A DNA stretch of 64,000 nt from NCBI GenBank assembly GCA_944472135.2, contig OX235263.1, forward strand, positions 18,281,379-18,345,378. Reading direction: 5' to 3'. Made by a program: the position numbers and the translations under genes. Each line of letters starts with the position of its first letter. The stretch's first letter is position 1. Below are positions 9,791-18,685 of this stretch, one piece after another. Under the pieces are notes generated by a model. The model did no database searches and was not told where the DNA came from. It saw nothing but the letters and a program-made list of their open reading frames with translations. This stretch comes from Trichobilharzia regenti (lineage: Eukaryota; Platyhelminthes; Trematoda; Strigeidida; Schistosomatidae).

Positions 9791-10176
9791 TTTTCCAAGT
9801 ATATTTCAGTCAATAGTAATTCCTATGAATCTTTCTTTTTCTTTCTCTGCATTTGCGTGTTATATGGAGTGTGGCAATGTGAACTGCTGCATTTCTCTGC
9901 ACAATTCTATGTTGAAACTGAATCAGTAATTCGAATAATTAATTTCACAAGGGACTGACTAATTAACCATTATACTGTAAAACATCTGACTTCGCCTATC
10001 AAATCATAACGGAAGCTAATACCTACAGGGCATGCAGTTACAGAGGAAATATTACAGACAGTTCATAGCTCAAGAAAGCGTCTAATATTCTCTAAGGCTT
10101 GAGGTTCAACTGTGGACATTTCAACACTAGCCTTTGTAATATAATAAGGATTAACATTTTATTGAGATTATTGATG
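9791..10176. other. No recognisable feature
   Basis: AT-rich. A short stretch (about 9870-9920) resembles the 3' region of the RLRWLGHV-type LINE (TGTGGCAATGTGAACTGC). Confidence 0.35.
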
Positions 10177-10391
10177 TCACCAAAACTGTCTGAGTGATGG
10201 AACAAATATGAAAGCTCTAAATGATAGTTGAGTAGACTTCTCTTTAAGCGAACAAATGATGTAAGGTTTCAAGCATTTGACTAACAACCACTGGGTATGA
10301 GGTGTAACGGAATAATTGTTGCCAGCCTGCTTAAAACCTGAACTACCGAAAATCTCCATCAATATATTGGCTATGATTTCTTTTATCAAGT
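10177..10391 (-). CDS. Candidate exon of unrecognised protein
   Basis: An open block on the minus strand begins after a plausible acceptor (TTTAAACAG, exon start 10391, needing one base from the previous exon) and runs to a TGA at 10179-10177. It encodes about 70 residues with protein-like composition: IKEIIANILMEIFG, then VTPHTQWLLVKCLKPYI and FRAFIFVPSLRQ. A donor (TTTTG followed by GTGACA) just before the stop is possible. I do not recognise the family. A chance ORF cannot be excluded, but it resembles no repeat here and lies on the same strand as the other exons. Confidence 0.35.
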
Positions 10392-10416
10392 CTGTTTAAA
10401 TCTAGTATAGCATGAC

Positions 10417-10755
10417 TGTGGTGGTAGCTGTTTGCAAGACAAAATTGTAGACAACAATAGACGTCAGTGTTTACGTCGCAAGTCGGAGTCAAGAGGAAAA
10501 ACAAGAACAAGGCCTAACCTTGAGGAACTCAACAACCAATCACAACAGACTTAGCGTGGGCGGATACGATTAGCAGATACATCAACGGACTGTTTAATAA
10601 ATGACAGAATAACCTTCAGCAGAAAACAACCAATCAGAAGACGTTGCTTCTCTGCTAACAATAACGCTAATAATAATGTACATAAAAATCTATAAATATC
10701 TGTTGATTTTCTCAATAAACGATCTCTTGTCTGGCCCTTGTCTTCTATCGTTACA
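10417..10755 (+). repeat. Solo LTR, Ty3/gypsy, related to the 47.6-kb element
   Basis: A 339-bp unit begins TGTGGTGG and ends TTACA. It has a TATA-like CTATAAATATC (about 10690), CAATAAACGATCTCTTG (polyadenylation-like) and CCCTTGTCTTCT near the end, matching the order of landmarks in the 342-bp LTRs at 47569 and 51749. Direct repeats ATGAC lie at 10412-10416 and 10758-10762, but two extra bases separate the second from the canonical LTR end. Confidence 0.65.
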
Positions 10756-11084
10756 GTATGACCAGTACTGGTACTGTTTACTCTGGCGAGTCCTTGAAAT
10801 ATTTAAAATCTGCTTATTGGGGAGTTTTTACTAAACGTGAGAAAAAGAATTATCCCCGATGGTAGCCTTGTCCCAACATATGAGATGACCATTTCTGAAT
10901 GGTATACTTGGTCCACAAAACAAACCCTTGAACTTTTTATAATTGGCATTCAACAAAATGTCGTCAAGTATTTATCGAACGAGAAAAAGGAGAAATATCA
11001 TAATGGATTGGTTTGCTCTTTAGGTCATACAGAACTGTGTTACACGGTCTACTGTCAGTTAATCGTTTTACAAGTTGATCACGG
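10756..11084. other. No recognisable feature
   Basis: An open frame from 10837 crosses into the SINE and reads as non-coding. Confidence 0.35.
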
Positions 11085-11280
11085 ATTGTTATCAGTTAGA
11101 GAACCATTGGAAACCAGTGAGTACTGGACAGCCAGCTGTTTCTTCCTAGTTTGGGAATCATCGGCAGTACGCACCCACAGCCAGGGTTCAAACCCATGAC
11201 CTTCAGGTTACAAAGCATGCTCGTATACCATTCAACCAATGGGACCCAATTCTCTAACTGATAACAATCCATGATCAACT
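11085..11280 (-). repeat. SINE-B with well-preserved hammerhead
   Basis: On the minus strand it runs from the tRNA-like segment (CCTGAAGGTCATGGGTTTGAA, about 11213-11193) through the hammerhead (11170-11121) to the family tail (CTAACTGATAACAATCCGTGA, about 11098-11078). The related plus-strand tail at 11250-11280 suggests a second, truncated inverted copy. Confidence 0.65.
11121..11170 (-). ncRNA. Type I hammerhead ribozyme candidate in SINE-B
   Basis: Minus strand, in order: stem I GTACTG; core CCGATGA (consensus CTGATGA, one change at the second base); stem II TTCC / loop / GGAA; GAAA; stem III CAGC, loop TG, GCTG; cleavage triplet GTC; stem I partner CAGTAC. All three stems pair perfectly. 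This is the best hammerhead fold I can find in the window. Cleavage is predicted between the GTC and CAGTAC. Confidence 0.65.
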
Positions 11281-12167
11281 CGTAAAAACAAATATAATCC
11301 TTATAAACCAACTATTGAAAGTTAATCTTTTATCTGAAGATCCTGGATCAATAGAAGATATCATGCAATAACCTCCGTTGAAAATTCTGTGCATCATGTA
11401 AACACTGTTAAGAATAAAACTATTACTATTATTATTCTCTTAGAAAATCCCTCCAAAACGATCTAATTACAATACTGATACTTATTTGGAAGCTTCAACT
11501 AACTTATTAGTTACTATTCCTTTTTCTGCTAGACTGTATATCATTTGTTCTGACATTTGCACATCACACGCTGAATTGATTCTTAGTATTTGTTTTTTTC
11601 ATGGTTTTATCTCGAATTTTAATTCCCCTCTTTGTGGTTGTGCAATGATACTGATAGTGTGATTCACAATGCGACTTTGTTTGAATGAATGAAGGTCATT
11701 CTGACCTTGGACTGTCTGTGGGAAGGAAGGGTTGGTGTTTGATTCTTGTGGACAGAGTTTTTGATCCCACCTTGTTGGAAATATTCTACTTGATTATAAG
11801 GTACTTCTTAAAATCAAATTTCGGTTAACTAATTACGTTTTACAGTGCTACGTTTGCACTTAGAATATTATCTAGCCTGTATAACTGTCTAACGGCACTG
11901 TTGAGACAATTGTGAGTTTTTGATATTACTATTGTTGGATAGAACCATATATTTCACAGTGAATAACCGTCTTCAGCTTTGTTCAGAGCGGTTTTTGACT
12001 GTGTGTTTGTGTCTCAAGAAAGTTTTAGTCAACCATGCAGTCAACACAGAGATCAGTTTTCTGCGTCCAGGCAACAACAAGTCGGCTTTAGGCGTCTTTA
12101 TGGGGTTTTGACTGACACTACGTAATTTCACTACTACAATGGACTGATTTAATAATTCTGCATGTGA
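11281..12167. other. No recognisable feature
   Basis: AT-rich with a short TTATTATTATTATT run near 11430. Open frames at 11920-12170 show no family resemblance. Confidence 0.35.
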
Positions 12168-12412
12168 CATTGTGCATCACTGACTTGGTAGTAAAGTGCT
12201 CGTCAATCACGCTACACGCGCTTCCAGTTCTACTTATGGCCGATGCACTCCTGAACATCGCTTAGTAGCTGTTATAAGCCCGTTAAAGAGGGAAGGCTGG
12301 GTGTGAAACTTAGCAGAACCACACTCCTACAAATAACACTACTGCTGATGAAACTTCAAGGCTGAAGTTTGAATCCCTGTTTCCCATTAGAAACGCAAAA
12401 GAATAAAGAGAA
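12168..12412 (+). repeat. tRNA-Gly-like SINE with RTE tail (copy 3, diverged)
   Basis: It aligns with copies 1 and 2 by order: GCTCGTCAATCACGC, CCGATGCACTCCTGAACATC, GAGGGAAGGCTGGGTG, GCTGATGAAACTTCAAGGC, then a tail with CCCTGTTTCCC and AAAAGAATAAAG. The head promoter is strongly mutated. Confidence 0.55.
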
Positions 12413-13134
12413 ATATAACAATTGTAGCTTATTGTTGAAGCTACAAAACCAGACAAATTTTCTCAATCACACGTATCAATTAAAATATGATAGAGAGGGA
12501 CTTTTGTTAAACTGTTTTTACATATATATTTAAGTTACATATAAAGTTCTTTGTATTATCGGTATTCTCAGTGATTGATCACTTTGTTAAGATGAATTCT
12601 ACAAAATATGCATCTCAAAATCTGTTAGGCAACCAAAGTGACGATAATCATTCAAAATTTATCTATATCGTCTATGATTTAAAATCTCCACTTTATGCTC
12701 TATAGTATGTGATAAACAGGCTGTAAAACTGAGAGAGATTTTCAGTAGGAGTGCACGAACTTGTCATCTTTATTCTTCAAATCGAGGAAAATACTCATCA
12801 AGACATTAGAGAGAACTATTAGTACCATATTCTGATGTGAGGATTCGTATTTAGGAATAAAATTATACGTTCATAAGCTGCTTTTTATTGGCAGCACTTT
12901 AAAGTTTACAAAGTAACATCGCGTTACCATATCTACAGTGTTTGTATGCTAAAATAGCGAATTGCCCGCAAAAATGAACATGGATTGAAATAAAAATTTA
13001 AAAAAACAAAACAAATGAATTGTGTTAAGTTCTGTGTAGATCCGTTATTCCATCACAAAAAAGTAAAACATTATTACAAGACAACAAAGTACCCAAATTT
13101 CATTACATACAGTAAACAAACTTATAATAGTTTA
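12413..13134. other. No recognisable feature
   Basis: AT-rich, without repeats or open frames that I can assign. Confidence 0.35.
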
Positions 13135-13245
13135 GGTTGGAATTTAATTTGTGGATGGTGACTAGCAGTGGAATCCAGGATAACGCGGGTTTCGTCCTGT
13201 TTGGGACTCGTCACTGTATGTACCTGAATTCCCCAGTCTCTCTGT
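13135..13245 (-). ncRNA. SM-alpha-like hammerhead module fused to LINE 3' end
   Basis: Minus strand: CAGGTACATAC, damaged core GTGACGAG, stem II GTCCC/GGAC, GAAAC, then CGCGTTATC followed by CTGGATTCCACTGCTAGTC and CACCATCCAC. This is the SM-alpha hammerhead layout. It follows directly on the LINE 3' end (GACAGACAGAGA) with no tRNA head, so it is either a 5'-truncated SINE or a shared LINE 3' module. The core mutation makes activity unlikely. Confidence 0.6.
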
Positions 13246-14240
13246 CTGTCTGTTTTCGACATAGAACTTTGCACAAATGTGCGGAAGTTCAAGTCGCCAC
13301 ATTCCGTGTAGCACGCGAAGCAAGAGAAGAAAGTACAAGAAAAGCATAATAGAAACAGTGAGCAGAGGTGTGAGACAAAGGAGTAATAAAGAAATACAAA
13401 ACAGTTTCATTGAAGATCATAAGTCACAGGGAGTGGATGCATCTGCGCCACTGAGAACGGTTTTGAGCCATGTCACCAATTGTTTCCAACCATAGATTTT
13501 TACCGTCCCGAGGACCCCAGCCTGGAAGTCTACACCTTTCTACGTGGCTTAGACCAACTGTTGTGGATTTCATTGACTGATGCCAAGTTTTTGTTTGACC
13601 GCCGCTAGCTTTTTTCCAGCCTGACCCTATATCCGCTAACATTGCTCGTCGAGGGAGGCGATGGCTTGGCATACGTAACACATGTCCTAACCATCTCAGT
13701 CTTTGTAGCTTCACGACTTCGTCGATTGATTTCCCCTGTTTACCTAGAACTCTACGCCTAACCTCCATGTTGCTCACCTTATTATGCCACTTTACACGGG
13801 AAATAGAACGCAGGCACCTATGATCAAAGACAGGTAGCTAGTCTTTCCATGTCTTCCACTCTCAGTGGCCAGGTCTTGCTCACAACCATACAGGAGGACG
13901 GAGCGGACTGATGAGCAGTACACCCGCCCTTTGGTCGATAGTCGAACATCTCGTCTACGCCAGAGTCGGCGTAAACTAACAAATGCGAAACGAGCCTCTT
14001 GTATTCGTGCTGAGATTTCGTCAGAGATCAGCCCGTTGGGGCTGATGGTACTTCCCAAATAAGTGAAGCGGTCAACGTGCTCTACCACTTCACTTCCTAT
14101 TTTTAAACTAGGCGTCGATGTAGTCCAGTCCTGTAACATCATCTTGCATTTGGCGGGAGCGAATCGCATGCCAAACATTCGTAGATTGCGGCTCAAGGTG
14201 TTTAGAAGACTCTGCATTTCGTCAGCGTCTTCGCCTAGAA
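13246..14240 (-). mobile_element. Non-LTR retrotransposon 3' half (RLRWLGHV type), best copy
   Basis: Two large frames are readable. At 14217-13792: FAPAKCKMMLQDW, then VDRFTYLGSTISPNG and SVRSVLLYGCE, the RT thumb region. At 13777-13424, in another frame: RLRWLGHVLRMPSHRLPRRA, then WHQSMKSTT and MAQNRSQWRRCIHSL. The region lacks the RT catalytic block and is 5'-truncated near 14240, where it meets a SINE. One frameshift (about 13780-13850) separates the frames. The clade (CR1/Jockey-like or another) cannot be settled without the 5' region. Confidence 0.75.
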
Positions 14241-14269
14241 GGACTATATCGTCCCCCAGTCAGTGATGA

Positions 14270-14640
14270 TGTCCCCACAGAGGCTCGAACCCAGTGTCCG
14301 CCCATAGTTTCAAATGCCAAAGCGTTATCCACCAGATCACTTGGGCCACGACAACCACCTCTTGTGCAACGAGTCATATTAATTTAATTGAATTTTAGAT
14401 TTTTCCGTCGATCGATTGGACCGAAGTGCTCGGTCCCAGGTTGACATGTCGACTTCTTGTGCAGACGCTTTGACGATGTCTGTCACCATCCACAAATTGA
14501 ATTCTAATTAAATGCCCAGACAACGTGGAAGTATCTGCACAGTAAGCCGATAGACATGTCAACCTGAGAACGAGCACTTAGGTCCTATCAGTTGACGGGA
14601 AAGTCTGAAATTCAATTAAATTTAGATTGGAGTTAAACTT
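14270..14640. repeat. SM-alpha-like SINE pieces in inverted arrangement
   Basis: The minus-strand part runs from about 14480 (GACATCGTCAAAGCG) through the tail (CGACGGAAAAATCTAAAATT, about 14410-14391) into the tRNA-like head (B-box GGGTTCGAGCC near 14295-14285). The plus-strand part starts at 14471 (GTCACCATCCACAAATTG) and ends at the same tail (GACGGGAAAGTCTGAAATTC, near 14600). The two 3' halves form an inverted repeat of about 85-bp arms around a ~35-bp centre. Confidence 0.65.
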
Positions 14641-15098
14641 TAGGCACTGAAGAGTCATGAATGTACCAATGGCCTTGGAACGCGGTGAGCAAGTCAGTGA
14701 AACCAAACAAATGACTTCATTTCATGAATAAAACAAATGCTTACTGAAGTATTATAATATAAAACGGGATAATCCAGTAAAATTTAGCTAAGGTTACGTT
14801 TAAGCTAGGGCCAGTTTACGGTCAGATTAGCCTAATTAGGAAGATGTTAGACTCAGTTCGAGGCGGATTACTGTTAGGTTAGACATACGTGTAGGTGTGG
14901 GTTAGAAGACCAAACCTACGTTCCAGAGCTATAGCTGATTCCATGGTCAGTGGTGCATAAAGTTTATCTTTGCTCAACTTAGCTATGCTACCTTTCCCTA
15001 GATATCTGTAACATGTGAATTAAAATACAAAGTGGAAACTGTGACCACAACTCACTGCATACTTCAAACCATCCCGTGGAGTCAGATGAACTACTTAC
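14641..15098. other. Putative intron, no feature
   Basis: No repeat was recognised. It contains runs of TAG/TTAG-rich sequence (14790-14900). Confidence 0.35.
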
Positions 15099-15310
15099 CT
15101 TTACCTCATCTTCCAAATGAGGCAGGAAATACAAGTCATCATTACTTTCTTCACCTTCATTGGGTTGACTGCAAAGTGACAGATCAGGATTATCATTACA
15201 TTCGTCAGTATCCCATCCAGCAAATCTCAACAAATTTATTACTCGTTTAGCGTGAGATGGATGTATTGACAGAAGATTTTCTTCAAAATTAAAAACGTAT
15301 TTCTCTATAC
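15099..15310 (-). CDS. Putative exon of unrecognised protein
   Basis: A 212-nt block is open between an acceptor (TTATTTCCAG, exon starts at 15310, phase 1) and a strong donor (GTAAAG followed by GTAAGTAG, exon ends at 15099, phase 0). It encodes about 70 residues: IEKYVFNFEENLLSIHPSH, KRVINLLRFAGWD, then an acidic Glu/Asp/Ser-rich tail ending LPHLEDEVK. The composition and both splice signals argue for a real exon. I do not recognise the family; weak resemblance to TTC39/IML2-type helices is not convincing. Its phase-0 donor would fit the ADAT3-like exon at 8703, so it could belong to the same transcript or to a separate gene. Confidence 0.5.
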
Positions 15311-15679
15311 CTGGAAATAATCCATCAAGAGAAATGGGTGCAGATTAATTTTTAATAATAATAATAATAATCTGCTTTATTCCAAGATAAACAGTACTTA
15401 TAATACAGCATGGAACTCTCAGCGTTTGTCACAATATTACATCGAATTTCCTTAAAATATAAATAAAAGCAACAACAAGAATTTGTCCACCTTTGAAGTA
15501 GGAATAAAGTCAAAAATGTGCAAAGTAAAAATGAGAATAATAAATGTAGTAACAATGATAACAATGGGTTCGTTTCAAACAATAATGTCGATAGAGTATG
15601 GAAATGTTAGCATGTTATAGAGTACTGAGTCTAATGTTCTCTTGATATAGCAAGGTGAAGGGAAAAACAAACCAGTTTT
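15311..15679. other. Putative intron with TAA microsatellite
   Basis: ATAATAATAATAAT at about 15354-15370 and AT-rich sequence. No gene was recognised. Confidence 0.35.
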
Positions 15680-15915
15680 TCGGCCTATTTTGGAACTCCA
15701 CAGCAGTATGAACCCACGATCCAAACATAGATCGAACCATGGATCTTCAGGTTATATATAAATATATATATATCGGTTGGAGAACCACTGGGAAACCAGG
15801 GAGTACTTGATAGCTGACTTATTCTACTTTGGCAGTACGTACCCTCCAGGGGTCGAGCCCAGGACCTTCAGATTAAAAGGAGAGCTCGTAGACAATTCAG
15901 CCACTGAAACCTAGT
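15680..15915 (-). repeat. Two SINE-B fragments in tandem, separated by (AT)n
   Basis: The first (about 15745-15660, minus) has AACCCACGATC and GGATCGAACC-like tRNA text and a poor stem II. The second (about 15910-15778, minus) has CCTGGGCTCGACCCC and CCCTGGTTTCCCAGTGG. An ATATATAAATATATATATAT run lies between them. Hammerhead cores are not intact. Confidence 0.5.
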
Positions 15916-16250
15916 CCAATTCATTGATTCCCACCTGAGTTTACATGAAAGGAAAGGACTGGTCACTCTGATCATATACTTACTACTCAACTAGCGGTTT
16001 ACATTTGTCTCTTTCGATGAGAAGATTGCTGAAAAATTAATTGAAGCCGAAGTGATTTTTATCATGTATTGATTGATATAAACGAAATCATTGGAACATA
16101 TGGGCAATCACAGTCTTGGATACGACAGTAGAATGAGTCGTCAGTCTGCAGTTGTCATAAGTTTTAAATTAGAATGCGAAAAAAAATGTTCAATCCTCTC
16201 CAGCTTTGAGTGATATCTTAAATTTAAAACAATTAGTTCCCTTTATAAAT
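15916..16250. other. No recognisable feature
   Basis: Flank of the PLE copy. The last ~40 bp (TTTAAAACAATTAGTTCCC) recur beside the PLE at 24.7 kb and probably belong to it. Confidence 0.4.
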
Positions 16251-16253
16251 TTA

Positions 16254-17280
16254 GATAAAGCAATATGAAGACGTGATTTGTCTGAATCGTGTAATGTATT
16301 TGCGTAACACATTTCGAACAATTTGATCACGCACGGACATGCGAAAAATGATGTCACATCCCACTGTATTTACCAATTTGAATGTACGTGTGAACACACA
16401 TACATAGAGAGGAATCATCGATCTCTGCAGGTAAGAGCTTCAGAGCATATTCCTAAATGGCTCCAGAAACAAATAGAATATTCAAAACCTATTAATGGTG
16501 ACAACAGGAGACCTATCTCATCTATTGCGAAACATATTATAGAGAGAGGATATAAAATTGACAGATCTTTTAAACCTATCTATAAAACGTGTTTGGGGGA
16601 AGGCGTATCCTAAAGTTTGTGGAAGCTCTAGCTGGTAATTAGAAAGTTTAAACCAAGTTTATGTGTTCGAAAACAATTCCTCATCACACTAAACCTTCCT
16701 TGGTAAATTCTGTTTTGATACCAGCCAGGGTAGGTGTACTATTACCTGTTATTTGGTTTAGTGGTCTTCATTGTTATTTTGACCTTCAATTTGTCCTTTT
16801 AACTTGACCTAAGTGGTCTATTTTTTCACCTCTTAATTCTTTATTAATTTCATATATATTCCTATTGTAACAACAGAAGACAAGGGCCAGGAAACAGATC
16901 GTTTATTAAGGAAATCAACACATATTTATAGATTTTCATAAACATTATTATAGATTATTGTTAGCAGAAAAAAACAGTCTTCTGATTGGTTGTTTCTCAC
17001 AGAAAGTTAACCTTGCACCTCTTTGAGACTGTTTCTTTAATGTGAGATCATCTATATGTTAACTGTATCTGCCTATGCAAAGCCTTTGTTCTCATTTTTC
17101 TCACAACCAATATTGGGGACATAAACATTGACGTAAATTACTGTCCACCAATTTTGGCTAACAGTAAGCTCTCACCACACTACGACAAGTCCGTGTGTGA
17201 TCAGATTGTTCGAAATGTGTTGTGGGCGCAAATACATTGCAACACGATTCAGACAAATTACGTCTTCTTATTGCTTTATC
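16254..17280 (+). mobile_element. Penelope-like element copy 1 (internally deleted), split by a solo LTR
   Basis: It begins with an RT-derived segment (AIRRRNLSESCN in other copies; 16254-16338). It jumps directly to the endonuclease region (16340-16613: HCIYQFECTCEHTYIERN, then ASEHIPKWLQKQIEY), a GIY-YIG-type domain in which the usual YIG reads YIE. The 3' untranslated part reaches 16865. After the LTR insert it resumes at 17180 and ends with the same RT-derived segment in inverted orientation (17189-17280). Compared with copy 2, the RT C-terminal block is missing. PLE assignment follows the CxCG/YIG-like motif set. Confidence 0.7.
16866..17179 (-). repeat. Solo LTR, Ty3/gypsy, nested in the PLE
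   Basis: A 314-bp unit on the plus strand reads TGTAACAACAGAAGACAAGG to GCTCTCACCACA, matching both ends of the 47.6-kb element's LTR. Flanks CTAT (16862-16865) and CTAC (17180-17183) look like a 4-bp target duplication with one change. The PLE sequence is continuous across it when compared with the copy at 23.6 kb. Confidence 0.75.
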
Positions 17281-17629
17281 TAGATAGCTTAAATGACACA
17301 CAGAATAGTGATGGAAAGTAGCTGAATTCTTAGTTGAAAAAGGACACTCAATACATGAATGCATTTTAAGAATTTGCGCCTACCGCAGTATACTCCAATA
17401 ATATGCTGAACTGTAGATAGACAATTTTTACAACCGCCAATGTTTACTTTGATCTGTAGGGAAAAAAAGAGCAGAAGAGAATCAAGAGATCATTCATTCA
17501 CCACAATAGAACAATTTTACAAATTAGGTTGAAGCCTAATTCGAGTAGAAAGAACATCAAAAGAGATATGGATTAAATCAATAAAGGATCTCAACTGCTG
17601 GATTTCTTCATGAATCAAGATCAGTTACA
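17281..17629. other. No assigned feature
   Basis: Minus-strand reading from 17364 gives CIECPFSTKNSATFHH ahead of the PLE segment. This may be further PLE or host sequence; I cannot tell. Confidence 0.3.
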
Positions 17630-17990
17630 GAGACAGTTGGCAGCTAGGGAGCACTGGACAGCCGTTTCACCCTGCTTTTTCAGGACTCTCCATCGGTACA
17701 CACCCACGACCCAACCAGCGATCGAATCCAGGACATTCAGGTTACGATACCAACCTCGTTGACTATTCAGCCAGTCACTTAGGTTGTAATTCAATGATCC
17801 ATGAATTATAACTCTGTCAATTCGCTATATAGCACTACTCTCACGCGAACTGCTAAAGAGTCCGAAAATCGGACACAACAGCCGTTCAGTACACCCTGAT
17901 GGTTTTTAATGATCTCCCCTAAATGATGTTAGCTCTTGAAGGAATCTAATAGTAGAGGTTAATCCAAATCTCATAATCAAAAAAATATCT
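17630..17990. repeat. SINE-B pair, minus then plus
   Basis: The minus copy (17770-17630) has CCTGAATGTCCTGGATTCGAT (tRNA-like), GGAGAGTCCTG, GTGAAACGGCTGTCCAGTGC. The plus copy (17850-17990) has CTGCTAAAGAGTCC, GGAC, CAACAGCC and CAGTACACCCTG. Both hammerhead cores are mutated. Confidence 0.55.
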
Positions 17991-18249
17991 CCTAGTATTT
18001 TCTGACAACCTTTCAGAAATGGCTTTCCATATAATGAACATGTTTGTGGTATTTATTCATAATCCTAAGGTTTGTTGAAGAGAAGTGTCGAAGCTTCTGC
18101 ATGTACTTTACATGATTTGGCTAGTAGTACCGGATGGTTGAATTATTGGGGTTTGTAGTTATATTGGCGAAGTTACAAAATAGCAGGCAACTCCAAGAAA
18201 CCTGAGAATAACCTTCAGGGGACTAACTATGAATGCTCTCTCAGTGAGT

Positions 18250-18685
18250 GATAATGTTCCCACCGAGGCTTGAACTCAGTGCCTATAGTTTCAAACGCCA
18301 AAGCACTATCCACTAGACCACTTGAGCCATGAGACGGGAAAATCTAAAATTCAACAAAATAATTAATATGACCCATTGCACAAGAGGTGGCTCTCGTGGT
18401 CCTGTGGACAACGCTTTGGCGTTTGAAACTATGGGCACTGGGTTCGAGCCTCGAGGAGAACATCATCACTCACTGGGGAATGCAGGTACATCCACTAGCT
18501 GGAGAGTCCCAAATAGGACGAAATGCGCGTTATCCTGAACTCCACTGCTAGTCACCATCCACCAATTAAATTCTAATTACATGCCCAGACATCTTCGAAG
18601 CATCTGCACAAGAAGCCGGTAGGCATGCCAACCTGAGACCGAGCACTTCAGTCCAATCAATCGACGGGAAAATCTAAAATTCTTT
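18250..18685. repeat. SM-alpha-like SINE: inverted head plus full plus-strand copy
   Basis: A minus-strand tRNA-like head (18328-18255) abuts a tail remnant (ACGGGAAAATCTAAAATTC, 18337 onward). That remnant runs into a full plus-strand copy: head GCACAAGAGGTGGCTCTCG, A/B-box region ending GGGTTCGAGCCTCG (18441-18454), hammerhead (18486-18550), body with CATGCCCAGACATC, tail CGACGGGAAAATCTAAAATTC ending near 18683. The tail-head order implies a multimeric RNA or DNA template. Confidence 0.75.
18486..18550 (+). ncRNA. SM-alpha-type hammerhead (degenerate core)
   Basis: GGTACATCCACTAG, core CTGGAGA (consensus CTGATGA, two changes), stem II GTCCC AAATA GGAC, GAAA, GCGCGTTATC, then CTGAACTCCACTGCTAGTC. 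The layout matches the classical schistosome hammerhead, but the core changes suggest low or no activity. Confidence 0.65.

Noticed and set aside
18370..18460. tRNA gene in the SM-alpha-like head
   Set aside because: It has A- and B-box-like sequences but no closed cloverleaf, and the hammerhead and SINE body follow directly.
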